Shown: positions 16,294-25,878, numbered from the stretch's first letter. The stretch: DNA of 64,000 bases from Acinetobacter sp. SFB (GCF_001647545.1 NZ_LSZH01000013.1:218775-282774), one strand, 5' to 3'. The notes: a model not told the origin generated them from the letters alone. Numbers and translations are program-made.

Positions 16294-17895
16294 TTAGCCA
16301 CCGAATTGGTTCATTGTGTTTTTAGAGTCATCGCCCGCTTTAAGCGCGTTATCACCAGCGAAGATTTCTTTGTGATCATCACCGATGTCAGAACCAGCCA
16401 TTGCTTGGTGTTTAACACATGCGATTGTACCGCGGATTTCTTTACGTTGTACGCCAGCAACATAAGCAAGCATACCTTGATCGCCGAAGTAACCTTTAGC
16501 AAGCTCATGTGTAGAAAGCGCTGCAGTGTGGTAAGTCGGAAGTGTGATCAAGTGATGGAACACACCCGCTTCACGAGAAGCATCTGCTTGGAATGTACGA
16601 ACTTTTTCGTCAGCATCAGCAGCCAATTCAGTTTCGTCATACTCAGCGCTCATTAATTTAGCACGGTCGTATGCAGATACATCTTTACCTTCAGCAACAT
16701 AACGGTCATAAGTTTGTTGACGGAAGTTTAAAGTCCAGTTGAATGATGGGCTGTTGTTATACACAAGTTTCGCATTTGGAACTGATTCACGTACACGGTT
16801 CACCATGTGAGCGATTTCGTCAACGTTTGGCGTTGCAGTTTCAATCCAAAGTAAATCAGCACCATTTTCCAAGCTAGATACACAGTCAAGTACAACACGG
16901 TCAATTTGCGTGTCAGCACGGAACTGATATAAACCAGAAGGTAAACGCTTAGGACGGTGTAATTTACCATCACGCTTGATTAAGATTTCGTCTTCTTGCG
17001 CATCAGCAATATCAATTTCAACAGTGTCTAAGAAACCGATGTACTGAGAAGCGATATCACCTGGCTCTTTAACCACTGGGATTTTTTGAGTCAAGTCAGC
17101 GCCTTCAGAGTCAGTACGCGCAACAATAATTCCTTCTTCTACGCCCATTTCTAAGAATGCATAACGAAGTGCATGGATCTTAGAGATGAAGTCTTCGTGA
17201 GGAACGGTTACTTTACCTGCTTGGTGACCACATTGTTTCGCATCAGAAACCTGGTTTTCGATTTGTAGTGCACACGCACCCGCTTCGATCATTTTCTTAG
17301 CAAGCAAGTAAGTCGCTTCTTCGTTACCGAAACCAGCGTCGATGTCTGCAATAATTGGTACAACATGAGTTTGGAAACCATCGATTTGTGCAGTGATTTC
17401 GGCAGCTTTAGCTGTATCGCCTGCTTCGTTGGCTTTTTTAAGCGCACGGAACAAATCGTTTAATTCTTTCGCATCAGCTTGACGAAGGAAAGTGTAGATT
17501 TCTTCGATCAATGCAGATACTGAAGTTTTTTCGTGCATAGATTGGTCAGGCAATGGACCGAATTCTGAACGAAGTGCAGCAACCATCCAACCAGATAAGT
17601 AGATGTAGCGTTTGTCAGTTGTACCGAAGTATTTTTTGTTCGCAATCATTTTTTGTTGTGCGATGAAACCGTGCCAGCAACCCAAAGATTGAGTATATTT
17701 GCTAGAGTCAGCATCATATTCAGCCATATCACGACGCATAATAGCAGCAGTATATTTAGCAATGTCTAAACCAGTTTTGAATTGGTTTTGCATTTGCATA
17801 CGCGCAGCATCTTCTGGGCTGATATCGCGCCAAGTAGTGCCGAATTTTGCTTTTAATTCGCGGATTGCGTCAATCGCTGTTTGGTATGTAGTCAT
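16294..17895 (-). CDS. aceA: isocitrate lyase AceA
   Basis: Isocitrate lyase splits isocitrate into glyoxylate and succinate, the first step of the glyoxylate shunt needed for growth on acetate, fatty acids and alkanes. The 533-residue protein has DIDAGFGN at 184-191 and the active-site cysteine C222 in KQCGHQAG. It belongs to the long isocitrate lyase form found in Acinetobacter and Pseudomonas, about 100 residues longer than the E. coli enzyme. A weak GGAAA precedes the ATG. It is not clustered with malate synthase here. The divergent LysR-type gene across an 800-base gap is a candidate regulator, by position only. Confidence 0.96.
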   Translation of the reverse strand: MTTYQTAIDAIRELKAKFGTTWRDISPEDAARMQMQNQFKTGLDIAKYTAAIMRRDMAEYDADSSKYTQSLGCWHGFIAQQKMIANKKYFGTTDKRYIYLSGWMVAALRSEFGPLPDQSMHEKTSVSALIEEIYTFLRQADAKELNDLFRALKKANEAGDTAKAAEITAQIDGFQTHVVPIIADIDAGFGNEEATYLLAKKMIEAGACALQIENQVSDAKQCGHQAGKVTVPHEDFISKIHALRYAFLEMGVEEGIIVARTDSEGADLTQKIPVVKEPGDIASQYIGFLDTVEIDIADAQEDEILIKRDGKLHRPKRLPSGLYQFRADTQIDRVVLDCVSSLENGADLLWIETATPNVDEIAHMVNRVRESVPNAKLVYNNSPSFNWTLNFRQQTYDRYVAEGKDVSAYDRAKLMSAEYDETELAADADEKVRTFQADASREAGVFHHLITLPTYHTAALSTHELAKGYFGDQGMLAYVAGVQRKEIRGTIACVKHQAMAGSDIGDDHKEIFAGDNALKAGDDSKNTMNQFGG

Positions 17896-18695
17896 GATAT
17901 TTTCCTGTATATAATTTTAGGATTTCATCAATCAAAGGACTAAATCTGCAAGATATTGATTTGTTCAGATTTAGAGCGCTTCGTTGCAATGAACACAGCT
18001 TAGATGCAGTCAAATGATTAATCCAATAGTCTGCAAGAATCTTCGGTATTTATTTAAAAAATACATAGATTAAAGTCTAATTATAATTATCAACGGATCT
18101 TATAAGTTACTCATTTTAAATATTATTTTAAAATCAGAAAAAGTCTTTTTTTGTATAACAAATAATCATTATGCTGATTTATTCTTCATTAGACCTAAGT
18201 ATAGGGTTTATTAAAAATAGCTTTATGCTCCATTTTTATCTGTTTTTTTATTCTTTAATCCTCAGTATTTTAAAAATACAATTGTATTTTATTTCATCAA
18301 ATAATGAGTTCTTATCTTTTATCCCTTCAAAACCTGAGCTATAGAAAAGTCATTTCATTTTTCAGTATAAATATATGAAATACAGTTTTCAGCTCCAAGC
18401 CTTTCCATTTAATTAAAACCCATACAGTTAGAACTGCTCTATTTGACTGAATTGTATAAGCCGAAAATTAAACCTTAAACTCGCTTTATTGAAGGTCTGC
18501 AAATTATCAAATTTATATTTTATTCTGCTTAAAAACCAATTAATAATGATCAAGAATTCGTCTCCTATAAAATGACTAAATTTATAATAAATTCACTTTT
18601 ATAGCGGTTTCTTCTTCATCATATTTCCTACACAAGCCCTACCGCTTATGGCATAATCAATATAATTTCATGGTTTTATTATCGGTATTTCTTAT
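17896..18695. other. long AT-rich intergenic region between aceA and the LysR gene
   Basis: Eight hundred bases contain no convincing frame on either strand. The sequence is strongly AT-rich with A/T-run inverted repeats (for example near 18110-18135). It must hold the promoters and control region of aceA and of the divergent regulator. I see no recognisable operator or RNA. Confidence 0.5.
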
Positions 18696-19685
18696 ATGAA
18701 TCTGGAGCGGGTCGATCTCAATCTTTTAATTTACCTTGATGTTCTTTTACGTGAAAAAAATGTTACCCGCGCAGCGGAACAATTGGGCGTTACCCAACCC
18801 GCTATGAGTAATATTTTACGCCGTCTACGTAATTTATTTAATGATCCGCTTTTAATCCGTTCTTCTGAAGGCATGACACCAACAGAACGTGCTTTAGAAT
18901 TACAACCTCGTATTCGTGATGCACTTGCTGATTTGTCGATGATTTTGGAACCTCGTACAGAATTCCGCCCTTATACCTCGAATCGCGTTTTCCGTATCAT
19001 GACCTCTGACTATGCCGAAGCGACTTTGGTTCCTCGTCTGGTTAAAGCATTGCGTTCAGAAGCTCCGAATGTGGTTCTCGACTTTTTAACCCCAAGTGAT
19101 GTGTCTTACCGTGATATGGAACAAGGTAAAGTCGATTTAGCCATTAACCGATTCAATGAAATTCCACAAAGTTTCCATCAGGTTCTGGTTTGGCGTGACA
19201 GTTTTTCATGTTTGCTCAACAACAAGCACCCTGCCAGCGCAAACTTAAATCTTAAAAGCTATTTAGATGCACAACATATTTGGGTGTCTAAAACCGGTAT
19301 GGGCGTTGGCTTCGGTGTCAATCCTGATAAACAGGCCGGTTTGGGCTGGATTGATCAAGCCTTAGAACGTATTGGTCAAAAACGTAAAATTTCAGTTTTT
19401 ACCCGTCATTATCAAATGCCGGCGCTTTTGGCATCCAATGTTGATTTGATTGCAACACTGCCCAGCCGTATTGCAAAACTGCAATCCAATAATCCAAACC
19501 TGCTGATTAAAGACCCACCGTTTTATATTCCTGAATTTGAATTGAAAATGGCGTGGTGTCCATTGTTGCATCATCATCCTGCACACCGCTGGTTGCGTCA
19601 GCTGATTCTGTATGTCGCCCGTCAAATGATTGAAGAAGAAAATCGTGAATTTCTAATGAATAACTCACAATTTTCTCATTATTAA
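18696..19685 (+). CDS. LysR-family transcriptional regulator
   Basis: The 329-residue protein has a LysR N-terminal winged helix (residues 5-64: DLNLLIYLDVLLREKNVTRA, QPAMSNILRRLRNLFNDPL). A periplasmic-binding-like effector domain follows. The sequence resembles the NodD/NahR/LeuO branch, with SSEGMTPTERALELQPRIRDAL after the HTH. It should be a cytoplasmic DNA-binding regulator. It reads divergently from aceA, at unusual distance. Its target and ligand are unknown; control of the glyoxylate shunt is only a hypothesis. The next gene starts 128 bases downstream without a clear terminator. Confidence 0.9.
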   Translation: MNLERVDLNLLIYLDVLLREKNVTRAAEQLGVTQPAMSNILRRLRNLFNDPLLIRSSEGMTPTERALELQPRIRDALADLSMILEPRTEFRPYTSNRVFRIMTSDYAEATLVPRLVKALRSEAPNVVLDFLTPSDVSYRDMEQGKVDLAINRFNEIPQSFHQVLVWRDSFSCLLNNKHPASANLNLKSYLDAQHIWVSKTGMGVGFGVNPDKQAGLGWIDQALERIGQKRKISVFTRHYQMPALLASNVDLIATLPSRIAKLQSNNPNLLIKDPPFYIPEFELKMAWCPLLHHHPAHRWLRQLILYVARQMIEEENREFLMNNSQFSHY

Positions 19686-19813
19686 TCGTAAAAATTCTTA
19701 AATTCTTCTTTTTTAAGATTATACTGTGCTTATCAAGGTAGTAATTTAGTTACTACCTCTAATCCTTTTGTGTTAAAAATATTCCATAATAATGATGATC
19801 TACAGGTGGATTT

Positions 19814-21142
19814 GTGAGCCTTTTCCAGAATATCCTCATCATCGTAATACTGATTGCGGGAGCCGGTTTTCTCTCTTTAACTGAGATTGCCCTTGCCGGT
19901 GCACGTAAAGTCAAACTTAAAATCCTTGCAGAATCGGGCGATGAACGCGCTCAAAAAGTTTTAGACCTACAAGAACAATCGGCTGATTTTTTTGCCGCTT
20001 CGCAAATTGGCTTAAACGCGGTTGCCATTCTCGGTGGTATTTTGGGTGAAGCAGCATTTCGCCCTTATATCGTGAATTTTGTGAATCGCATTTATCAAGG
20101 TCCATGGACTGAAAACATTGGCTTTATCCTCTCCTTTACTTTAGTCACCTCACTTTTTATTCTTTTTGCAGATTTAATGCCGAAACGCATGGCCATGATT
20201 GCACCAGAAAGAATTGCAGTCTCGGTCATTAATCCGATTCAAATTTTTATTAAAATTTGCAAACCGCTGGCTTGGATCATCAACGCCATCGCGAATTTAT
20301 TGTTTCGCTTGTTTAAAGTTAATACCATTCGTGATGACAACATTACCTTTGCTGATATTTCTGCCGTGATGGATGCCGGTGCGCAAGCTGGTGTATTACA
20401 AAAGCAAGAACATCATTTTATTGAAAATGTATTTGAACTTGAAGAACGTAATGTTCCTTCAAGTATGACCACTCGTGAGAATGTGGTGTTCTTTACTTTA
20501 AAAGAATCTGAAGCCAGTATTCGTCAAAAACTGGCACAATATCCTTATTCCAAATTTGTGGTGTGCAGTGAAAATATTGATGAAGTGATTGGCTATATTG
20601 ATGCCAAAGATATTTTAGTCCGTATTTTAAACAATCAGTCTTTATTGCAACTCAATGAAAATACCATTCGTAGTGTACTGACCATTCCAGATACTTTAAC
20701 TTTATCTGAATTACTTGATCGCTTCCGCTCTACTAAGGAAAAGTTCGCGGTTGTGATTAACGAATATGCCTTAGTGGTCGGTGTGATTACTCTGTCCGAC
20801 ATTATGATTACTGTGATGGGCGACTGGGTAACAACGGTTGAAGCGGATCAGCAAATTATCAAGCGTGACAACAATTCATGGCTCATTGATGGCAGCACGC
20901 CCATTGAAGACATCAAGCATGCGCTTGAAATTGCTGAAATGCCGGATGATGAAAACTATGAAACTATTGCTGGTTTCATGATGTATAAATTGCGCAAGAT
21001 TCCTCGTCCTGCAGATGCGGTGATATTTGGGGGTTACAAATTTGAAGTAGTCGATGTCGATCATTTTAAAATTGACCAATTACTGGTAACACGCTTGCTT
21101 GAAAGACCGGCAGAAATTGAAATTCAGCAAGAAGCAGAGTAA
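19814..21142 (+). CDS. CNNM/CorC-HlyC family membrane protein
   Basis: The 442-residue protein has an N-terminal DUF21/CNNM membrane domain with four hydrophobic segments (about residues 1-165, including LTEIALAGARKVKL), then a pair of CBS domains (about 205-330: TTRENVVFFTLKES, YIDAKDILVRI, LVVGVITLSDIM). It ends with a CorC/HlyC domain (YETIAGFMMYKLRKIPRPAD). Such proteins are linked to magnesium or cobalt homeostasis and are often misnamed hemolysins. The start is a GTG at 19814, with GGTGGA upstream. It follows the LysR gene on the same strand and may be co-transcribed. Confidence 0.9.
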   Translation: MSLFQNILIIVILIAGAGFLSLTEIALAGARKVKLKILAESGDERAQKVLDLQEQSADFFAASQIGLNAVAILGGILGEAAFRPYIVNFVNRIYQGPWTENIGFILSFTLVTSLFILFADLMPKRMAMIAPERIAVSVINPIQIFIKICKPLAWIINAIANLLFRLFKVNTIRDDNITFADISAVMDAGAQAGVLQKQEHHFIENVFELEERNVPSSMTTRENVVFFTLKESEASIRQKLAQYPYSKFVVCSENIDEVIGYIDAKDILVRILNNQSLLQLNENTIRSVLTIPDTLTLSELLDRFRSTKEKFAVVINEYALVVGVITLSDIMITVMGDWVTTVEADQQIIKRDNNSWLIDGSTPIEDIKHALEIAEMPDDENYETIAGFMMYKLRKIPRPADAVIFGGYKFEVVDVDHFKIDQLLVTRLLERPAEIEIQQEAE

Positions 21143-21261
21143 TCTGCTTTTTCTTTTTTTATTAAATTTTAAATTAATTAAACCACAACAAGAATGAATA
21201 TTTTATTATTAGCATTACTTGCCTGATTCAGTTTTTATTCTTCTGGTCTTTATATAAGTGA

Positions 21262-21444
21262 ATGTTTTTTGCCAAACAAGCACAGCCATTCATCATTCTA
21301 ATGGCAATCGTACTGCTGATTTAGGTTTGCTGGATTACCTCACAACACTATAAAAGCAAGCGAAAAGTAATGACTCAACTCTGCGTATGGGTGAATTTCT
21401 TTAGAGTGCTCCTATTCTCTGCTGGAGACTGCTTATTTGGCTAA
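21262..21444 (+). pseudogene. small membrane-protein gene with an internal stop
   Basis: From an ATG at 21262 a frame encodes FAKQAQPFIILMAIVLLI, meets a TAG at 21322-21324, and continues in frame for 39 more residues (VCWITSQHYKSKRK, then hydrophobic FFRVLLFSAG) to TAA at 21442. One base change would restore a 60-residue protein with two hydrophobic segments. It is probably a recent pseudogene; the family is not recognised. Confidence 0.35.
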
Positions 21445-21490
21445 TGAGTGTATTAGCCTAGCTTTATCTATAAAAAACTCAATGCAGCAT

Positions 21491-21520
21491 AAAAAAGCAC
21501 CTATCAAAGGGTGCTTTTTT
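21491..21520. terminator. bidirectional terminator
   Basis: AAAAAAGCACC and GGTGCTTTTTT form a perfect stem 30 bases after the end of the minus-strand gene at 21549, and in front of it for plus-strand transcription. Confidence 0.9.
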
Positions 21521-21548
21521 ATTTTCATGAATAACTATTTAATCAGAG

Positions 21549-22058
21549 TTATTTAAAGTTTTTAATCAAGTGCTCAATGACAAGCGCATAGTGGATACTA
21601 ATGTCTTCTTCCAGAATATTGTAGGCATTATCAAACTGAACCATTGGCCAGCCTTCTTTCCAGAATGGGAAAATATTGTGTAGATCGTGGGTTACAATTG
21701 CATCTTCACGAACAATTGCTTGCGCAACTTGTGATAAAACCTGCGCTGTTTCAGCACCGTCAATTGCCATGTAATCAATACCTCGCACTTTCAAAATACG
21801 GATACGATCTTTTTTATATTTAATTTTTTTGGCTTGTCCAGCACTTAATCCTAATGCCAAAGTTACTGCTTCAACAAAGTTTTTTTCAAAAGTGTCATGC
21901 AAAGCCACAATTGCCTGTTTATACGCTTCTTGACGACCCGCTTTACCGCCATTAAGGATAATCTCTTTCGCCTCAGTATTTAGCACATCGTCTTTCATGG
22001 ACTGTAAAATGTCTAAAATTTCGATATGGCTTAAAGATTCAGGAGATTGATCAGTCAT
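21549..22058 (-). CDS. conserved hypothetical cytoplasmic protein
   Basis: I do not recognise this 169-residue protein. It is soluble and predicted mostly helical in its first half (SHIEILDILQSMKDDVLNTEA, EAYKQAIVALHDTFEKNFVEA). A lysine-rich turn follows (GQAKKIKYKKDRIRILKVRG), then a second half with DYMAIDGAETAQVLSQVAQA and an aromatic stretch FPFWKEGWPMVQFDNAYN. Normal base use and a clean start suggest a real core gene. It is followed by a strong terminator and stands alone, divergent from the membrane protein at 22238. Confidence 0.75.
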   Translation of the reverse strand: MTDQSPESLSHIEILDILQSMKDDVLNTEAKEIILNGGKAGRQEAYKQAIVALHDTFEKNFVEAVTLALGLSAGQAKKIKYKKDRIRILKVRGIDYMAIDGAETAQVLSQVAQAIVREDAIVTHDLHNIFPFWKEGWPMVQFDNAYNILEEDISIHYALVIEHLIKNFK

Positions 22059-22237
22059 GAACTGTCCTTGGACAAAAATAATAAAAGTCTATTTTCGCAT
22101 AAATCATCTTTCAATACAGGAATAAAATCTGCTTCTGACGATTATTCAGCTGTCATGCAGGTCTATTGGGCTTTTCTTGTGTTAAATACGCTGAAAACCT
22201 TTATATTAGCCTTTGTTCTTTTTTGTCTTTGGCTCGT

Positions 22238-22969
22238 ATGATCAGCAAGCAACAAACGGTTCTTTTTTTAAAACAATTGCAGCAGGAATACCCTTCGGCC
22301 TTTAAAAGAAATTATTTGTTTTATAGCATGATTAAGACCAAAGGTATTTTTGATGAGTTAAAAGAGCTCATTCCTTGGCTATTGGCCGCAATGATTTTTA
22401 TCAGCCTTTCAATTAGTCTGGGTCATTTGATTGCACTTCAACTGCCGCAAGTCAGCACCTTTCGAGCGCAAGGCAGCGCTATATTGGCCATTATGCTGCT
22501 GTTTATGCTCTATACGCCAATGGTGATTAAACAAATTAAACACAGTTCAATCTCGATGTATCAACAACTGCGCCATACTCCGGTCAAACTGGCAACCCTG
22601 ATTGTGCTACAAACGATCAATATCGCCTATATTGAAAGTATCTTCTTGCAAGGTATTTTATTTTTCTTTGCCTTAAGTTTTGGCTTTGTGCATTTCTATA
22701 AAGAGAATATGTTCCGTTCCGACACCCAAGTTGAACAATATTTTTACTTGCAAGAAATACGATGCATTTGCTTTTGGTCATATAAACAGATTTTAAAAAC
22801 TAAGCTTAAACGCCTAATCAGTACAAAAAATTCCGTGCCCTATAAAACAGCGCAGCAACAGGAAAAACAGTTTGTCGACTTATATATGCAACTGATTCAA
22901 TATGAAAATACGCTGTGTAAAAGCTATAAACATGCAGATATAGAAAGCTATTTAGATACTTTAATGTAA
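22238..22969 (+). CDS. hypothetical integral membrane protein
   Basis: The 243-residue protein is not recognised. It has a basic N-terminus, two well-spaced hydrophobic helices (about residues 45-68 and 83-97), then a further hydrophobic pair (about 115-150). A cytoplasmic-looking tail follows, rich in Lys and Gln (KTLKLKRLISTKN-like, EKQFVDLYMQLIQYENTL). I chose the ATG at 22238 because the 24 codons upstream overlap the likely promoter region of the divergent gene. There is no partner gene or terminator close by. Confidence 0.65.
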   Translation: MISKQQTVLFLKQLQQEYPSAFKRNYLFYSMIKTKGIFDELKELIPWLLAAMIFISLSISLGHLIALQLPQVSTFRAQGSAILAIMLLFMLYTPMVIKQIKHSSISMYQQLRHTPVKLATLIVLQTINIAYIESIFLQGILFFFALSFGFVHFYKENMFRSDTQVEQYFYLQEIRCICFWSYKQILKTKLKRLISTKNSVPYKTAQQQEKQFVDLYMQLIQYENTLCKSYKHADIESYLDTLM

Positions 22970-23449
22970 AGGTTATGGTTTTAATGCGTCCTATTCAGCT
23001 GCATGTAAAATAATAAATTTAAAATTGCCCCATAAGCACAGCACTGGCTACCCCCTACTTCATCTAATCTACTCAGTGCTGCTGATCATATTGGAAGCTT
23101 GTTTAACTGGCTGCGCAGGCTAAAGTCTGCAACTATTCAAGCGATTTACCTATAGGTGACCAGCTCATTTCTTATGATGACTATATAGAGAACGGCATGT
23201 TCGACTCATAACAATAAAATGCTTCATACCTTAAAAAGACAACAAGATATAACAGGAGTGATATCTCACACTTCATACGGAAAACCCCGACAGAATGTTG
23301 GGGTTTTTTATTAATTTTTAACTGTAAATCGAGCCATGATAAACATCAAACATGCAATGTGCTGAAGTACGCTTTTTCATGGGGTGCAGATAGAGTAATC
23401 GCTTAAAAATCTAAAATTATCACTGCTAAAATTCGAACCATGCTGCTGA
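22970..23449. other. intergenic region with decayed frames and a terminator
   Basis: No intact gene is visible. Around 23090-23210 two adjoining frames read as a possible lipoprotein signal (ILEACLTGC) and, after a frame change, VCNYSSDLPIGDQLISYDDY to a stop. This suggests a frameshifted small lipoprotein remnant. A terminator at 23281-23309 lies downstream of it. Confidence 0.35.
23281..23309 (+). terminator. intrinsic terminator
   Basis: AAAACCCC with an extended stem and GAATG-type loop pairs with GGGGTTTT and ends in six T. It has no intact upstream gene, consistent with a decayed gene before it; on the minus strand it could serve the small frame at 23450. Confidence 0.7.
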
Positions 23450-23674
23450 TTACAGTCTGCAACAGCATCGCAGCTTAAATAAAATTAGCTTTTTAAATTT
23501 ATCGGGGCAACCTTGATATCCTGTACTTTTCAATAAATCAGATCCGCAATACAGGCTGGCAATCAGACAAAATAACTCTTCAATATTGTATATTTTTGCT
23601 AGAGTTATGAGTGCTTTAGGTAACTCTATAGATGGCTTTGGTAAAACCTGTTTTGCAAATTTATTCTTGTCCAT
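23450..23674 (-). CDS. small hypothetical protein
   Basis: A 74-codon frame encodes a mildly hydrophobic protein (KPSIELPKALITLAKIYNIE, TGYQGCPDKFKKLI) with four to six cysteines toward the end. The composition is believable, and a TATAGT element lies about 10 bases before the start. I do not recognise a family, and the frame could be chance in an otherwise gene-poor area. Confidence 0.35.
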   Translation of the reverse strand: MDKNKFAKQVLPKPSIELPKALITLAKIYNIEELFCLIASLYCGSDLLKSTGYQGCPDKFKKLILFKLRCCCRL

Positions 23675-23839
23675 AATTCAGACTATACTGGAACAAGTTC
23701 AAAGCTTTATAAAAAAAGCAGCTAATAATATGAAAAATGATGACGACTAATAAATGGAATTAACAATGAAGTCGGTTTTTTATTAAATAAATAAAAACCA
23801 AATAATTTCAAAATGTTAAGTCCTACTATGGAGGTATAT

Positions 23840-24268
23840 ATGACACCGGTTAATTATCCAACGCGTTCCAATTTTTTAATGGCGATCTATTACTGGCTTG
23901 ATAGCATACCATTTGGATTTTTCGTTGCAGGACTGATTTTTGATATTTTATACATGAATACGGCCGAAGTCCTGTGGAATAAAGCCTCCGCTTGGGTTAT
24001 TGCAATTGGTTTAGTTATTGCAATTATTCCCCGTCTCATCAATTTATATTTGGTCTGGTTCCCTAAGTCCTACACGCGAAATAACGTCAGCCTGATCGGA
24101 TTTTGGTGTTATGGATTTGCAATTTTGACGGCTATTTTAAACTCTTTCGTACACAGTCGTGATGCTTATGCTTCAGTGCCTGAGAATGTCATACTGTCTT
24201 TAATTACTGTGGCTCTTGTGAGTGTTGCCTATATTTCTAAATCTTTTGATGATAATCATAAACTTTAA
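23840..24268 (+). CDS. DUF2231 membrane protein
   Basis: The 142-residue protein has four hydrophobic helices and matches the DUF2231 pattern: a first helix after LDSIPFGFFVAGLIFD, then NKASAWVIAIGLVIAIIPRL, and a charged loop before the last pair. DUF2231 proteins are predicted inner-membrane proteins, sometimes encoded beside redox or cytochrome-like partners. GGAGG at 23831-23835 is 4 bases before the ATG, which fixes this start over an earlier ATG at 23813. It precedes the PQQ-type dehydrogenase by only 9 bases, so the two form an operon. It may act as membrane partner or electron acceptor, an inference from context. Confidence 0.82.
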   Translation: MTPVNYPTRSNFLMAIYYWLDSIPFGFFVAGLIFDILYMNTAEVLWNKASAWVIAIGLVIAIIPRLINLYLVWFPKSYTRNNVSLIGFWCYGFAILTAILNSFVHSRDAYASVPENVILSLITVALVSVAYISKSFDDNHKL

Positions 24269-24277
24269 GGAATAAAC

Positions 24278-25588
24278 ATGAAAAATAATGCAAACCTTTT
24301 TATGGCTATCTCCCTCGCCTCCATAACGCTGGTGGCATGTAGCGATAAAGCCTCTATCGATAATAATATGCAAATAGGCAATAATCCAGAATTACCAAAG
24401 GCCCAAAATTTTTTAGTTCCTCCGATGAAAGTGCCTAATTTCGCAGGATGGGCGAATAATGCCAAACCGGAAGTAGCGCCAGGTTTGAAAATTGAAAGAA
24501 TTGCTGACAATCTATTACATCCCCGCCAACTATATACGGTCAGCAATGGTGATATTTTAGTTGTAGAATCCAATGGACCCGGCGAAGAAGCAACCACTAC
24601 GCCTAAACAGTTAATTGCTTCTAAAATTAAAGGCAAATCAGGGAAAGGTGGCAAAGGCGGAAATCGTATTACCCTACTTCATCAAAATGCTACGGGGCAA
24701 TGGGAAAAACATATTTTACTCGAGGGGTTACATTCACCTTTTGGGGTACAAGTAGTGGGTAACGCCTTATATGTTGCCAATACCAATAACATCATGAAAT
24801 ATCCATTCATTGCCGGTCAGACCAAAATTACTGACCCGGGCGTAGAGCTTGCAGATTTGCCGGATACCATCAATCACCATTGGACTAAATCTATGGTGGT
24901 AAGCCCCGACCAAAGTAAACTGTACGTGGGTGTCGGCTCTAACAGTAATATTGGGGAAAATGGCTTAGAAGTTGAATATCGTCGCGCAGCCATTTTAGAA
25001 GTTGATATCAATTCAGGTGCCAGTCGTATTTACGCAAGTGGCGTGCGCAACCCAACTGGGCTACAGTTTGAACCTGTTTCTAATAAACTTTGGGCCATTG
25101 CCAATGAACGAGATGAAATTGGTGCAAGTCTGGTGCCTGACTATTTAACCTCTATTCAAGAGGGTGGCTTTTATGGCTGGCCCTATAGCTATTACGGTCA
25201 AAATATTGATACCCGAGTCAAACAACAACGTCCAGATTTGGTAAAAAAAGCCCTTAAACCAGACTATGCTTTAGGCTCGCATGTCGCTGCACTTGGATTA
25301 TGGTTTTATAATGGCACAGGACTACCAGCTCAATATAATGGTGGTGCATTTATCAGTAATCATGGCAGTTGGGACCGGTCTCCGTTAAGCGGATATGACG
25401 TTGTGTTTATACCCTTTAAAGATGGTATGCCAAGCGGCAAAGCGATGCCAATTGTGACAGGTTTCCATTCCAAAGATGAAAGCAAGTTGTTTGGCGCACC
25501 TGTTGGCCTAACACAAGATCGTACTGGGGCTTTGCTTGTGGCAGACGATGTAGGCAATATCATTTGGCGCGTTTCGGCTCAACAATAA
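24278..25588 (+). CDS. PQQ-dependent sorbosone/aldose dehydrogenase-type lipoprotein
   Basis: The 436-residue protein has a lipoprotein signal with the lipobox LVAC, Cys at position 21. The mature part is a six-bladed beta-propeller of the soluble glucose/L-sorbosone dehydrogenase family. Its landmarks are LEGLHSPFGVQVVGNALYVA, VYVGVGSNSN-like blades, GVRNPTGLQFEPVSNKLW, ANERDEIG and YGWPYSYYGQ. Such enzymes oxidise sugars or aldehydes with PQQ in the periplasm; substrate and PQQ use are not proven here. An extra Gly/Lys-rich loop (GKGGKGG) sits near residue 125. It is co-transcribed with the DUF2231 protein just upstream. Confidence 0.85.
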   Translation: MKNNANLFMAISLASITLVACSDKASIDNNMQIGNNPELPKAQNFLVPPMKVPNFAGWANNAKPEVAPGLKIERIADNLLHPRQLYTVSNGDILVVESNGPGEEATTTPKQLIASKIKGKSGKGGKGGNRITLLHQNATGQWEKHILLEGLHSPFGVQVVGNALYVANTNNIMKYPFIAGQTKITDPGVELADLPDTINHHWTKSMVVSPDQSKLYVGVGSNSNIGENGLEVEYRRAAILEVDINSGASRIYASGVRNPTGLQFEPVSNKLWAIANERDEIGASLVPDYLTSIQEGGFYGWPYSYYGQNIDTRVKQQRPDLVKKALKPDYALGSHVAALGLWFYNGTGLPAQYNGGAFISNHGSWDRSPLSGYDVVFIPFKDGMPSGKAMPIVTGFHSKDESKLFGAPVGLTQDRTGALLVADDVGNIIWRVSAQQ

Positions 25589-25840
25589 AATTGAGCATGG
25601 ATAAATGACGACTGTTTAAGATAAAGGGATATCTTTTTTGTTCTATTTTTTAACTAAAATGAAAACCAAGAGAAACCCCCTTTTTTCAACCCCTTCGATT
25701 CATGCATAAAAAGTATGCACAAAAAAGAAATAGCAAAGCGATTATCCGTGTTAGGAGACTTTAGAAGGCTAAAATTTCGATCTTTTTACTCCATAAGCAC
25801 ATGAATTGCTTGAAAAGAAAGCAAACACACTGAAAGATAC
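25589..25840. other. intergenic region upstream of tRNA-Leu
   Basis: About 250 bases with no gene seen. A short A/T-rich inverted repeat (CATGCATAAAAAGTATGCA-like, near 25700-25720) is visible; its role is unknown. Confidence 0.4.
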
Positions 25841-25869
25841 TTGCCAAGTTTTATTTCGTCCTCTATTAT
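25841..25869 (+). promoter_or_regulatory. promoter of tRNA-Leu
   Basis: TTGCCA (25841-25846) and TATTAT (25864-25869) are separated by 17 bases, and the tRNA starts 10 bases after the -10 element. Confidence 0.7.
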
Positions 25870-25878
25870 TGCGCACAT

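Larger units (their letters stand above)
21143..21548. other. intergenic region with a decayed membrane-protein frame
   Basis: About 400 bases between convergent genes. The segment contains the interrupted frame at 21262-21444 and the terminator at 21491-21520. Nothing else was recognised. Confidence 0.5.

Noticed and set aside
16276..16656. 126-codon frame opposite aceA
   Set aside because: It lies fully within the strongly supported isocitrate lyase gene on the other strand and is a shadow frame.
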